Shown: one piece after another, positions 21,579 to 30,126 of the stretch | Numbering within the stretch: position 1 is the stretch's first letter | Layout of the letters: every line of letters begins with the position of its first letter | Virus record (IMG/VR): IMGVR_UViG_3300009503_000598 | Coordinates: 1-31,561 of that record | Direction: 5' to 3' (one strand) | Source: a virus | DNA length: 31,561 nucleotides | Program-made: the position numbers and the translations under genes | Notes under the pieces: model-generated | The model's input: only the letters and a program-made list of their open reading frames with translations | Told to the model about the DNA's origin: nothing | The model's database searches: none

Positions 21579-24500
21579 GTTGGGCGACAAAATATAAGGG
21601 AGAATTTAAGGACAATCAGGGAAATGACTGGGATGTTGAATTTCAGTTTGATGGTTATTCCGGCAGCACTTATGACATCAAATTAGGCGGGGAGCCTCTT
21701 ATTATTCAGAAAAATGTTAATAATGAACAGTTAAATCATATAGCCACAAAAACAGCCATAATTTCGATAGAGTGTAAACAGCATTTTAGATTTCTAGAAC
21801 TCTATTTATCGGGTAATCTCTATTGCAGAGTGTATATAACGAAAAACAGCAATCTCTATTTTCTGGGCTATGTGATAAATGATTATCAGGAACCTTATGA
21901 TGATTTTCCTTATTTCGTGCAAGTAAAAGCCACAGATGCCCTGCCTTACTTAAAAGAATTAGTCTACGATGATAACGGCACTCCATATAACGGGCATAAA
22001 AGAATAAGCAAGATTGTTCTGGACATCCTGGGGAAGATAGGCTATACCTCGTTTACAGAATTTGTCAATCTCTACGAATTTAATATGGACCAGGATACGG
22101 ATGATTCAATGTTCGACCAGACGCTGATTAACGTTGATGTGTTCGCGGGGAAAGATTGTTATTATGTACTCTCGGAAATTCTAAAGATCATCAACGCAGC
22201 TCTTGTTCAATCTTTGGGGGTGATGACATTTTACCGGCCGGCAGAACTAATTAATGAAATTGTTTATGGAAGATCATTTACCGGGGAGACAACAAAGATA
22301 AGTACATCTATAACTCCGGAAGTATTTATTGATAGGGATAATCTTGATTCTAATCTGCACTCCACGGATGGCGGGATTTTGACTTATGAACAGCCGGCAA
22401 AGAATATTAAAGTTAATTTCAATTACGGGAATAGAGAGAGCTGGATTGATAATTATGATATGCCGGCAAGCAGCTGGGATGCTGAAAGTAAGACATTGGA
22501 CTATTGGTCAAGGATAGGCACGGCAGACAATATTGTCCATATGAGTGAATTGATTTCCGAAGAGAATCAGGGAATGGCAATAAAAAGTACGGAGGATCAC
22601 GGGACAGGATTATATCAATTATTCGGCGATTATACTTCTGGTAACCCTGGAGAGTATGTTGTTTTTGAATTTGAGTATGCAATATATAATCCAACTTCTT
22701 CATTAGTTGGGAATGCTTGCGTGAGAATTGGGATAACTCTGAAAGATACTACTTTGGGGTTATTTGTCGCAGACACAGAAAATTATCTGTGGGGATATTC
22801 TGGTACTATTTATTCGGGACTTATCAACATCAATAAAGGATTTTCCGGATGGCAGAAATTTAGACGTGTAATTCCTAACATCTATGCCGAGCAGTTATAT
22901 ATTAATCTATATGGTACTTATACTTATACCGGAAGTGTATATGATGTAAATACTTCGGTTTATGCTTGTTACCGCAACTTGAAGATATATGCTACATCTT
23001 ATAAGATAGCCTACCGCAAAGGCGTGAGAAGTCTGTGGCAAAGAATAGAAGCAACCCCCGGGGATGCCGTGATTAATCTCAGACTGAAAAATAAATACTA
23101 TGACATTAAATATAAAGAAGAAGCTGAAAACATTGCTGAAAAAACTATCGAGAAAACAAACAGCATCGAGGGAAGAAAAATTGAGATAGACACTATTCTG
23201 GGAGACGTTACTGATTCAGAATTATACAATGTCATCGAACAATTTCAGGGGCAGCTTGTAAGAAATCAATTACTTGAAAATGTGGCGGAGAAATTCGTGA
23301 TTAATCATACTTCTGACTATTCGGCAGAAGATGTGATAATCACACAAGGGACTGGTACGGAAAAAGAAACAATTTATTTTACTTCTGCTATCCCGGGGCA
23401 GGATTTTTCAGGATCAACAACGATAGTTAATGTCAGCGGTAACCTTTCAGGTACTGTCTCAACTGTTCAGCCAAATGTTCCGGCTACACCTGAAAAAGCA
23501 GAATTATTGATTTTTGGTAGTAGCGGAAGTGGAGAAATCTCTTGCAACGGAGTTACTAATACGATGACATTTGATACTGACATCGCAACAACAATTAATA
23601 ATTTCATTACAGCTTATTATTGGGAATACATGAATGCCGGTGTGCAGATTACACAAGATACTTATAATTTAATATTTACAACAAATCCAGCAGCAGAATT
23701 TACAGAACAACCTTCATTTTCTAATGTCTCCGGTGATCTTGATGGTTATTATATTCATTTACAAAATTATGATCAAGGTACCGCAAGAATAGATAAGATA
23801 GTGCTCAGTGGCAGTAGCGGATCAGCTAATATTACCTGCAATACTGTAACGGAATTGGCTTATTTTTCTTATGCAGAAACTGAATCATGGAATGATCGTT
23901 ATGATCCTACAATTTATAAAGAGATAAATGAATATCTCGCTGATGAGTTAAAAACACAGTATGCTCTGTCGGCGCAGAAGATTATGAATTTGCCGATCTT
24001 AGTGAGAGAAGGGGAAGGTTATCAATATCATCACTTGAATTGCTGGCTGGATATTTTAAATGTTAATGAGCAATACACCCCGATTAAAAACATAAGTGCA
24101 TGGAGTACTTATAATTGTGATTTGTCGCTTAACGAAGAAAATAATTTACTGTATGTTCGGAAAACATCATTAGGTAGCGATCCGCAGATATATCGTGATA
24201 CATCATTCAGTGGAATGAAAAATCGATGGTTGATAATTAAATATCGGGTTAATTCTAATGTTCCTGAATCCGGAGGGGGCAGAACCATTTTTTACAAGAC
24301 CGCAGGACATGATTATCATGCGAGTTATTATAAGACATTGGATGCGTTTACTTCAGATGGGCAGTGGCATCTGTGTATTGTCGATATGTGGGATTTAACA
24401 AGCGGGGGGACAGATTGGAAAGATAACACAATCACCGGCATAAGGATTGACCTTGACCCACAGGATAATATTATTGACCTGGAGTTTATTGGATTCCCGA

Positions 24501-24580
24501 GAAAATTCGTGGCACTTCGGGAAGAATTTAATGTTCGGGAGTGTTTAGCAAATATTGATTTAATTGAAATTTTAAAATAA
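21575..24580 (+). CDS. Distal tail / tail-associated baseplate protein (1001 aa)
   Basis: Large baseplate protein immediately after the tape measure. The first 230 residues (YKGEFKDNQGNDWDVEFQFD and onwards) resemble the Dit/Tal-like first protein of Bacteroidota siphophages. The middle holds two beta-sandwich regions with a carbohydrate-binding look (ESWIDNYDMPASSWD; NVYSIYAEQL-type strands). Two related inserted modules start near residues 645 and 743 (GSSGSGEISCNG and GSSGSANITCNT). The C-terminal 180 residues resemble a jelly-roll binding module (WLIIKYRVNS, GQWHLCIVDMWDLTSG). It probably forms the tail tip and contributes to host binding. Confidence 0.8.
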   Translation: MSWATKYKGEFKDNQGNDWDVEFQFDGYSGSTYDIKLGGEPLIIQKNVNNEQLNHIATKTAIISIECKQHFRFLELYLSGNLYCRVYITKNSNLYFLGYVINDYQEPYDDFPYFVQVKATDALPYLKELVYDDNGTPYNGHKRISKIVLDILGKIGYTSFTEFVNLYEFNMDQDTDDSMFDQTLINVDVFAGKDCYYVLSEILKIINAALVQSLGVMTFYRPAELINEIVYGRSFTGETTKISTSITPEVFIDRDNLDSNLHSTDGGILTYEQPAKNIKVNFNYGNRESWIDNYDMPASSWDAESKTLDYWSRIGTADNIVHMSELISEENQGMAIKSTEDHGTGLYQLFGDYTSGNPGEYVVFEFEYAIYNPTSSLVGNACVRIGITLKDTTLGLFVADTENYLWGYSGTIYSGLININKGFSGWQKFRRVIPNIYAEQLYINLYGTYTYTGSVYDVNTSVYACYRNLKIYATSYKIAYRKGVRSLWQRIEATPGDAVINLRLKNKYYDIKYKEEAENIAEKTIEKTNSIEGRKIEIDTILGDVTDSELYNVIEQFQGQLVRNQLLENVAEKFVINHTSDYSAEDVIITQGTGTEKETIYFTSAIPGQDFSGSTTIVNVSGNLSGTVSTVQPNVPATPEKAELLIFGSSGSGEISCNGVTNTMTFDTDIATTINNFITAYYWEYMNAGVQITQDTYNLIFTTNPAAEFTEQPSFSNVSGDLDGYYIHLQNYDQGTARIDKIVLSGSSGSANITCNTVTELAYFSYAETESWNDRYDPTIYKEINEYLADELKTQYALSAQKIMNLPILVREGEGYQYHHLNCWLDILNVNEQYTPIKNISAWSTYNCDLSLNEENNLLYVRKTSLGSDPQIYRDTSFSGMKNRWLIIKYRVNSNVPESGGGRTIFYKTAGHDYHASYYKTLDAFTSDGQWHLCIVDMWDLTSGGTDWKDNTITGIRIDLDPQDNIIDLEFIGFPRKFVALREEFNVRECLANIDLIEILK

Positions 24581-24581
24581 A

Positions 24582-24929
24582 ATGGCAACATCAATTGAAA
24601 TACAGCGCAAAAATCCATTTTCGGCAACTATAACTTTTAAAGAAGATGGAGTTGCATTTAATCTTACAGGAGTAACTGTAATATTTACTGTCAAATTATT
24701 AAATGATAAAGCAGATAATGATGATGCAGCAATAATTAAAAAGACAATAACTGATCATAGCGATCCTGCGAATGGCACTACTACATTATCATTATCAGCA
24801 GATGATACAACTGTGAATTTGGGAAGATATAAAGCAGATTTCAGATTGTATCAATCGGGAGTTTTACAAAAAAATACAGAAACATTTTATATTGAATTTG
24901 TGGATATAGTAACTAAAGGCACAAGCTAA
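24582..24929 (+). CDS. BppU N-terminal-like baseplate protein (115 aa)
   Basis: The whole protein is one beta domain of the BppU_N type: RKNPFSATITFKEDGVAFNL, GVTVIFTVKLLNDKA, IIKKTITDHSDPANGTTTLS and GRYKADFRLYQSGVLQKNTE. In lactococcal phage baseplates this domain anchors receptor-binding proteins to the tail. It overlaps the next gene by one base and precedes the fibre gene, in keeping with an adaptor role. Confidence 0.82.
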   Translation: MATSIEIQRKNPFSATITFKEDGVAFNLTGVTVIFTVKLLNDKADNDDAAIIKKTITDHSDPANGTTTLSLSADDTTVNLGRYKADFRLYQSGVLQKNTETFYIEFVDIVTKGTS

Positions 24930-25204
24930 TGGCAGATAAGATAATATTTGAAACATTTAAAGTCCCGGAAGGGAAAATACTTCTGGAGGCCGCACCCGCT
25001 AATATGGAGTGGAAGCTCGTACCAAAAGAAAAGAGCGAGGTGGAGAAGTTACAGGAGCAACTTGCACAGGTGGAGGCAGAGCTTGAAGGGATGACGAAGC
25101 CGGATGATAAAGAATTAATTGAGTGGGGGAAAGCGTCTCACCCTTATTATAATTTATATTACAGAATTGAAATGTTAAGAGGACTTTTAAATGAGAGTTT
25201 ATAG
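24929..25204 (+). CDS. Small coiled-coil baseplate-region protein (91 aa)
   Basis: A beta-like N-terminus (IIFETFKVPEGKILLEAAPA) is followed by a strong coiled coil (SEVEKLQEQLAQVEAELEGM, residues about 36-55) and a C-terminal helix ending YYRIEMLRGLLNE. Small proteins of this form accompany fibre genes in Bacteroidota siphophages and may act as fibre chaperone or trimerisation partner. It overlaps the fibre gene by 14 bases. Function not proven. Confidence 0.6.
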   Translation: MADKIIFETFKVPEGKILLEAAPANMEWKLVPKEKSEVEKLQEQLAQVEAELEGMTKPDDKELIEWGKASHPYYNLYYRIEMLRGLLNESL

Positions 25205-27422
25205 GTGGAAGAAGCCGACAGTTGTTATAAGTAAAGGTAGTGATGGCTCATTATCTCCTGGCACTTATTACGTTTGGGGTTATTGGGGCTATGGAGCAAC
25301 GGGTGGAAGTGGTAGTTATTATTATTCATTTTGTACTTCTCCCCGCCCTGATGTTCAAACAGTTGTTCTATCTTCGGGAGAGACATCTATAACAGTATCA
25401 TTGTCAATAAACGGAGATATTACCTCAATTTCCGATTATGGCTCTGGGAAGGTGAAAATAACATCGGCATTACATTGTTTAACAGCAGGCAATACAATTA
25501 CTATAACCGGAACAACAAATTACAATGGAACTTATACGATAGCTGATTGGGTTGATTACAATAATTTCACTATTACTCATAGCTATAATGGCAATGAAAC
25601 CGGCACTTGGAGTTGTTCAACGAAAAATAACAGTGCTACTCATTTGATAGTTTATATTCACACAACATATCCATTCGATGCTAATGGGCAATATATAATA
25701 GCAGCGGGGCAAAATAGATTATTCTTAACAACTAATAATAGTGTGAAAATCACTTCGTATCCTTCATATACATATAATGCCTATTGTAATTATGCGGCAG
25801 ACTGTAATAAATTAACACTTGACGCTAAATATCTGATTCAATATGGTTATCCTTATATTACAGGGACAGAAACAGATATTTCAGATGCTCAGTTTAATAG
25901 TGAATTTCAGGCGGCTGGATTATCAGATATTTGTGAAATAGGGACTCTACCAACATACCCTTCTTCATCGTTTTGGTATATTGGTATAGGAATGATATTT
26001 GCAAATCTTGTAAAAACTATAACTTATGGAGTGATTAAGTTATCAGCTTGCATTAAAATCCCTAATGTAAAATTCAAAAACTGTTCGATAGAAAAAATCG
26101 GTTATACATATACAACGTATAATAACTCAATATTATTACCGTGGGCGTTTCAAATTGAAAATTGTAATATGGAATCAATGAGGAATACCGCAGGCGGATA
26201 TAATGATATTGTAAGTACGGGAAGAAATAGGTTAATGAATGCTTATTTTTATTCAAATATTGAGGCAGTGATTAATGTAGTACCTACAACTTATGGTTCA
26301 AAAGACAATATTGGAATATCGAGAACGATAGAGAATTTAAACATAGTGTCAGGGTATATAATGCTATATGGGACGGGAGATAGTGTGTCTGCATTTAAAA
26401 ATCTTACTTTTTATGACACTTCGCAATCTTATGATATTTTTATAGATAACAGTTTTGCTTCTGTTTCTGGTGCGTATGTTAATGTTAATACAAGCCGAAC
26501 AGATAACAGAGTAATATGTAGAAATCAATATAATTTCAGACCTTTATATAACTTTTATTTTTACAGACAAAAAGACATTTATGTTTATGATAAATATGGT
26601 AGTCCTGTAAATGGAGCATTAATAACAATAACACAAGGGAGTAATAATTATTCCTGTACAACTGATATAAATGGGAAGGCAACAACGCCACTCATGTTAG
26701 AGCAAAAGAATGAGGGCATTTCAGGGAGTTATGATTATAATAATACTATTTATTACGATTGGAATTTGAAAATTGAAAAGTCAGGATATGAGATATATGT
26801 AGGTAAATATAACATAGCAAAAAATATTGAGGAATTTATTGTACTTGAATATGAAGTATTAAAAATTTCTAATTTATCATTTGCTCATCCAACTCAATCA
26901 AACAATGGCACAATAACTGTTCAGGCATCAGGAGGCGTAACTCCATATCAATATAGTATAGATAATGGGCAGACATGGCAGGCATCGGGAGAGTTTACCG
27001 GATTGGCAGTTGGGGATTATATTGTGAAAGTCAAAGATAATGAAGGGACAGAGGTTGATGGAGTGACTATAACATTAATCAGAACTAATATACTTATTAT
27101 TGAATCATTATCATTTACTCATCCAACTCAGTCAAATAATAATGGTACGATAACCGTTCAGGCTTCGGGCGGAGTATCTCCATATCAGTACAGCATTGAT
27201 GATGGTGCAACATGGCGGTCTTCGGGAGAGTTTACCGGATTGGCAGTTGGGGATTATATTGTGAAAGTCAAAGATAATGAAGGGACAGAGGTTGATGGAG
27301 TGACAATAACGTTAAAGAAAACAGATTATATTGACCTTGAGAATATGGAATTTAATTTTGAGGCAGATTCATTAGGATTTGAAATTGAACAGGAACCAAG
27401 TTTAACTTTTGAACTTTATTAA
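25191..27422 (+). CDS. Tail fibre / receptor-binding adhesin with SprB repeats (743 aa)
   Basis: The N-terminal 150 residues are beta-rich and Gly/Tyr/Thr-rich. Residues about 280-450 alternate short hydrophobic and polar strands, as in a right-handed beta helix (NSILLPWAFQIENCNMES). Residues about 462-555 form a carboxypeptidase-regulatory-like Ig domain (IYVYDKYGSPVNGALITITQ). Then two SprB repeats follow, at about 558-632 and 637-711, each with HPTQSNN, GTITVQASGGVxPYQYSID and FTGLAVGDYIVKVKDNEG. The C-terminal 30 residues are acidic and aromatic. It probably binds a surface polysaccharide or protein of the host. Confidence 0.82.
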   Translation: MRVYRWKKPTVVISKGSDGSLSPGTYYVWGYWGYGATGGSGSYYYSFCTSPRPDVQTVVLSSGETSITVSLSINGDITSISDYGSGKVKITSALHCLTAGNTITITGTTNYNGTYTIADWVDYNNFTITHSYNGNETGTWSCSTKNNSATHLIVYIHTTYPFDANGQYIIAAGQNRLFLTTNNSVKITSYPSYTYNAYCNYAADCNKLTLDAKYLIQYGYPYITGTETDISDAQFNSEFQAAGLSDICEIGTLPTYPSSSFWYIGIGMIFANLVKTITYGVIKLSACIKIPNVKFKNCSIEKIGYTYTTYNNSILLPWAFQIENCNMESMRNTAGGYNDIVSTGRNRLMNAYFYSNIEAVINVVPTTYGSKDNIGISRTIENLNIVSGYIMLYGTGDSVSAFKNLTFYDTSQSYDIFIDNSFASVSGAYVNVNTSRTDNRVICRNQYNFRPLYNFYFYRQKDIYVYDKYGSPVNGALITITQGSNNYSCTTDINGKATTPLMLEQKNEGISGSYDYNNTIYYDWNLKIEKSGYEIYVGKYNIAKNIEEFIVLEYEVLKISNLSFAHPTQSNNGTITVQASGGVTPYQYSIDNGQTWQASGEFTGLAVGDYIVKVKDNEGTEVDGVTITLIRTNILIIESLSFTHPTQSNNNGTITVQASGGVSPYQYSIDDGATWRSSGEFTGLAVGDYIVKVKDNEGTEVDGVTITLKKTDYIDLENMEFNFEADSLGFEIEQEPSLTFELY
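26985..27067 (+). repeat. 83-bp perfect direct repeat in SprB region, copy 1
   Basis: These 83 bases are identical to 27222-27304 (offset 237 bp, i.e. 79 codons, in frame). They encode the second half of each SprB module. The first halves of the two modules differ at many synonymous sites, so the identity of the second halves points to recent homogenisation. Confidence 0.92.
27222..27304 (+). repeat. 83-bp perfect direct repeat in SprB region, copy 2
   Basis: Second copy of the exact 83-bp repeat described for 26985-27067. It begins at the Ser-Gly-Glu-Phe stretch and ends at GGAGTGAC, after which the two modules differ (CTATAAC versus AATAACG). Confidence 0.92.
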
Positions 27423-27436
27423 AAAATGGGGTTATA

Positions 27437-27529
27437 TTGAACATAATATTTTGGTTAATAATTGCAATTGTTGTTATTATATTAATGCTAAATGATATAA
27501 GCAATGACAGAAGAAGAAAAGATAATTGA
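27437..27529 (+). CDS. Possible 30-residue membrane peptide
   Basis: A TTG start opens a 30-codon frame encoding MNIIFWLIIAIVVIILMLND followed by a polar, basic tail with three Arg and a Lys. This is one transmembrane helix of about 17 residues plus a positively charged end, like very small holin or pinholin-type peptides. It lies between the fibre gene and the membrane protein at 27504 (26-base overlap), at the head of the lysis block. TTG starts are used elsewhere in this genome. Unproven. Confidence 0.4.
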   Translation: MNIIFWLIIAIVVIILMLNDISNDRRRKDN

Positions 27530-27953
27530 GGACTACGTTGATAAAATGATGAAGTCATTTTCAAGCGTATTATTTTCAGAGATTCAGGGCTTAAAAGATG
27601 ACATTAAAGAGATTAAAGAGAATGTCTCAAAAATAAGTGATTGTCTTGATGATGTCAATAAATGGTCTTCAGGTCATCAGTCAATGCATGATACATTAGA
27701 AAAAGAGAAAAAAATTAATCTGAATACTGCAAGTGTAATTATTTCAGTTATTATCATGTCATCAAGTATAATTTTTGGTTTTGTGGGGTTGAGTAGAAAA
27801 TATGAAAAAGTGAATGATAAGATTGAGATAATAGATAATGTTCAAAGAGCGCAAGAACGTTATTTGCAATACAAGTTTAAAGAAGACCCGATTGTGCCGA
27901 TAACACGAGGGGGAAGCATCAATTATGTGGACACATTGAATAAAAACAAGTAA
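27504..27953 (+). CDS. Membrane protein with N-terminal coiled coil (149 aa)
   Basis: Residues about 1-72 form an acidic coiled coil (FSEIQGLKDDIKEIKENVSK), followed by a single membrane segment (about 77-98, ASVIISVIIMSSSIIFGFVG) and a 50-residue polar C-terminus. The arrangement resembles the haemolysin XhlA-like or hook proteins that assist holins in other phages. It lies directly before the endolysin (1-base gap). Likely part of the lysis or tail-membrane interplay; no family is certain. Confidence 0.65.
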   Translation: MTEEEKIIEDYVDKMMKSFSSVLFSEIQGLKDDIKEIKENVSKISDCLDDVNKWSSGHQSMHDTLEKEKKINLNTASVIISVIIMSSSIIFGFVGLSRKYEKVNDKIEIIDNVQRAQERYLQYKFKEDPIVPITRGGSINYVDTLNKNK

Positions 27954-27954
27954 T

Positions 27955-28398
27955 ATGTACTGGCCACCGGAAAATTTTGAACTTGAAGAGCTTGTCTGCA
28001 AACATGTGTTTGACAAATGGGGTTATAACAGCTGGAGTTTCTTTGACGATCGAGCACTCCGGACAATAGATATTATTAGGCGAAGACTCAATAGGCACAT
28101 GATAATCAATAACTGGAAGTGGGGAGGGGAATTTACACAGCGGGGTCTGAGATGCAACCAGTGCCAGCTTATCAAGGACAAGACAGAGGCAGGAATAGTC
28201 TATTGCACCCCGCATGTTCGGGGCATAGCTTTTGATTTTGATGTTGAGGGCATGGTGGCAGAGGAGGTGAGACAGTGGCTGATTAAGAATAAAGTAATTT
28301 TACCAGTGCCAATAAGACTTGAAGCAGGAGTTAATTGGGTGCATCTGGATATAGCACCAGTGCCAACACTTGAAAAAATAACTTTATTTAATCCATAA
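27955..28398 (+). CDS. Endolysin, M15-type peptidase (147 aa)
   Basis: Zinc-dependent L,D/D,D-peptidase fold of the M15 (VanY/DUF882-like) group: the first metal site is PHVRGIAFDFD with His87 and Asp94, and the second is NWVHLDIA with His130. These are the HxxGxAxDF and W.H.D. motifs of the family. The protein has no signal peptide, so it should need the holin to reach the cell wall. It would cleave peptide cross-links of peptidoglycan. Neighbours are holin- and spanin-like genes. Confidence 0.86.
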   Translation: MYWPPENFELEELVCKHVFDKWGYNSWSFFDDRALRTIDIIRRRLNRHMIINNWKWGGEFTQRGLRCNQCQLIKDKTEAGIVYCTPHVRGIAFDFDVEGMVAEEVRQWLIKNKVILPVPIRLEAGVNWVHLDIAPVPTLEKITLFNP

Positions 28399-28402
28399 AA
28401 TT

Positions 28403-28618
28403 ATGAAACTAAGTATCGAAAATCTGAACAAGCCTTCTGACCGAAAATGGAAACGAGTGGCTGATTATCTGCTCTACACGGCACTGCCGGCAATCAACAT
28501 TTTCTTTGTCACCCTTCAGCCGGTATCCGCAGAGTTTTCTCTGTGGGGTGCTGCTATATCTTCCCTGTTAATAGCTCTGTTTAAGGGTGTAACAAAATTT
28601 ACTGCGGAGGAAACATGA
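28403..28618 (+). CDS. Holin-like protein with two membrane segments (71 aa)
   Basis: After a charged 22-residue N-terminus, hydrophobic segments run at about residues 23-41 (DYLLYTALPAINIFFVTL) and 47-62 (LWGAAISSLLIALFKG), separated by a short Pro/Ser/Glu loop, with a polar C-terminus. Size, two segments and position directly after the endolysin fit a class II holin. Its stop overlaps the next start (ATGA). Confidence 0.75.
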   Translation: MKLSIENLNKPSDRKWKRVADYLLYTALPAINIFFVTLQPVSAEFSLWGAAISSLLIALFKGVTKFTAEET

Positions 28619-29196
28619 AAAGAATATTATTTTATTTAATTTGTGCATTATTTTTAATGCTTGCCATTCTTTCATTACAATATAATATTGTGCATAAAAA
28701 ATATTTGCAAGAGAAAGCAGATAGAGAGAGACTCTTTGAAAATAATTTGCAATTATTTTCTGAAAATCGCAGGCAGACAGAATTAATCTACACAAAGGAT
28801 GAGTTTCTTAAGATATTGGGTGATTCATTGAAAAAAACACTGCGGGAGCTTAAAATTAAACCTAAGACTGTAACGCAGATAATTGAGAAGACCATCACCC
28901 AGGAAATACATGATACAGTTATTGTGCCAGTGAAGAAAATGGAAAAAGATTATTGGGAGATTAAAGATACCGGTCCTTGTTTTTTATGGCAGGGTGAGGC
29001 GAGACTGTTTGGAGATAGTCTTACTGTTAATAGAATTGATTTTATTTATCAGAATAAGACAACGGATTATTACTACCGAAAATTAAAAGGTAAATTCTTA
29101 TTCTTTAAAATTTATTCCCGTAATGAAATTGAGCATAAGACAATTAGTGATTGTGGAGATACAGTTGAGAGGGTGGTTAGGGTGGAGAGGCGTTAA
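28615..29196 (+). CDS. Spanin-like membrane protein with coiled coil (193 aa)
   Basis: A single N-terminal membrane segment (about residues 4-23, ILFYLICALFLMLAILSLQY) is followed by a long periplasmic coiled coil (about 28-75), then a beta-rich domain (FLWQGEARLFGDSLTVNRID) of about 90 residues. It resembles the inner-membrane subunit of spanins, or the DUF6549-type proteins seen after holins in Bacteroidota phages, which span the envelope in the last lysis step. No Rz1-like lipoprotein is recognised in another frame. The last gene of the late operon. Confidence 0.65.
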   Translation: MKRILFYLICALFLMLAILSLQYNIVHKKYLQEKADRERLFENNLQLFSENRRQTELIYTKDEFLKILGDSLKKTLRELKIKPKTVTQIIEKTITQEIHDTVIVPVKKMEKDYWEIKDTGPCFLWQGEARLFGDSLTVNRIDFIYQNKTTDYYYRKLKGKFLFFKIYSRNEIEHKTISDCGDTVERVVRVERR

Positions 29197-29217
29197 TGCC
29201 TGGTGTTTTCATGGCTG

Positions 29218-29245
29218 GCCCTGCCCTTTCGGGTGGGGCTTTTTT
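29218..29245 (+). terminator. Strong intrinsic terminator of the late operon
   Basis: Stem GCCCTGCCC-tttc-GGGTGGGGC (29218-29226 with 29231-29239, two G-U pairs) is followed by six T's. It closes the late transcript 22 bases after the spanin-like gene and isolates it from the early promoter downstream. Confidence 0.9.
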
Positions 29246-29428
29246 ATTTCTATAAGCTAAATAGTCCCTACGGCTTTATAGGAACATGCAGGTTTAATTT
29301 TTACAGGCAAGTAATAGTTTTACTACTGAAAGGTAAAAATGGCTAAAATCAAACAAAACGAGGCTAATTTTTAAAATCAATTTTTTTTTAAAAAACTGCA
29401 AAAAATTTTAAAAACATAACAAATATCA
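29246..29428. other. Non-coding gap between late terminator and early promoter
   Basis: No gene is supported here. It contains a hairpin with one mismatch (GTCCCTA 29264-29270 with TAGGAAC 29279-29285, loop of 8 bases), and AT-rich sequence with long A and T runs (for example nine T's near 29384). The packaging site or an upstream promoter element could lie here, but nothing in it is decisive. Confidence 0.5.
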
Positions 29429-29460
29429 TTGTTTTAATACATATATCGGTTGTATCTTTA
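29429..29460 (+). promoter_or_regulatory. Bacteroidota-type promoter of the early operon
   Basis: TTG at 29429-29431 and TATCTTTA at 29453-29460 (one mismatch to TAnnTTTG) are separated by 21 bases. The ATG of the first early gene is 25 bases after the -7 element, in an A/C-rich leader (caattaaaacatac), a usual layout in these bacteria. Confidence 0.7.
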
Positions 29461-29484
29461 CATCAACAATTAAAACATACAGCT

Positions 29485-29817
29485 ATGAAAAAGTGGCGAC
29501 CATCAAAAAAGCAGAGAAGGGAGTTCGCTGAGAGAATGGCAAATGACCCTGAATATCGTAAAGCTTATTACGAACGCCAGGAGAAAAGAGCCGAAAAAAA
29601 GCGTTCAACTTCAAAATTTGATTATATTTCAGCAGGTGGGCAGTATTTACCCACAAAGATTCAGAATGATGCAGCTCTTGAATTGCTCAATTTAAACCCC
29701 TCACCGGAGCAGGCAGAGGCGTGTAATATGGTGTTATGGGGTTATTCATGTAGTGAGAAGATTCACCACGATTATATACATCTTATCAATGAATTTATTA
29801 GGCATAAAAATTTATAA
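29485..29817 (+). CDS. Conserved basic early protein (110 aa)
   Basis: A Lys/Arg-rich N-terminus (MKKWRPSKKQRREFAERMA) leads to a coiled-coil-like segment and then DYISAGGQYLPTKIQNDAAL (about residues 46-65) and a helical C-terminus with HHDYIHLINEFIRHKN. I recall close relatives in Bacteroides phages, always small and early, but no known function. First gene after the early promoter, so probably strongly expressed on entry. Confidence 0.72.
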   Translation: MKKWRPSKKQRREFAERMANDPEYRKAYYERQEKRAEKKRSTSKFDYISAGGQYLPTKIQNDAALELLNLNPSPEQAEACNMVLWGYSCSEKIHHDYIHLINEFIRHKNL

Positions 29818-29846
29818 GAAAAACGATAGAAACAACAAATTTAAAA

Positions 29847-30086
29847 ATGGATTTTAAATATATAATTCACATAAAAGATGAATTTGGTAGTTCTATTTGC
29901 ATGGAGAAAGCAAATAATTATTTTGAATCAATTAAGATTGCTAAAGAATATTTAATAACTTTCTTTGAAAAATATGGCGTTAAATTCTCTGCGGAAATAT
30001 TAGAGTTTAAAAAAGGAATAAAATTAATTGATGTTAAATATTCGAAAGAAGATGAATTAATACCTATATTCAAAATTAAATGTTAA
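29847..30086 (+). CDS. Hypothetical protein (79 aa)
   Basis: Unrecognised small protein with alternating strands and helices (FKYIIHIKDEFGSSICMEKA; ISIAKEYLITFFEKYG-like region). One Cys, no membrane segment. Markedly AT-rich. The start at 29847 follows an A-rich leader with no Shine-Dalgarno sequence. Confidence 0.55.
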   Translation: MDFKYIIHIKDEFGSSICMEKANNYFESIKIAKEYLITFFEKYGVKFSAEILEFKKGIKLIDVKYSKEDELIPIFKIKC

Positions 30087-30126
30087 AATCATGTATTGTA
30101 GTCAGACTAATAAAAAACAAAAAACA

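Noticed and set aside
29335-29373. Very short ATG frames (11 and 19 codons) in the gap after the late terminator
   Set aside because: One overlaps the terminator stem, the other is 11 codons; no ribosome site or conservation evidence.
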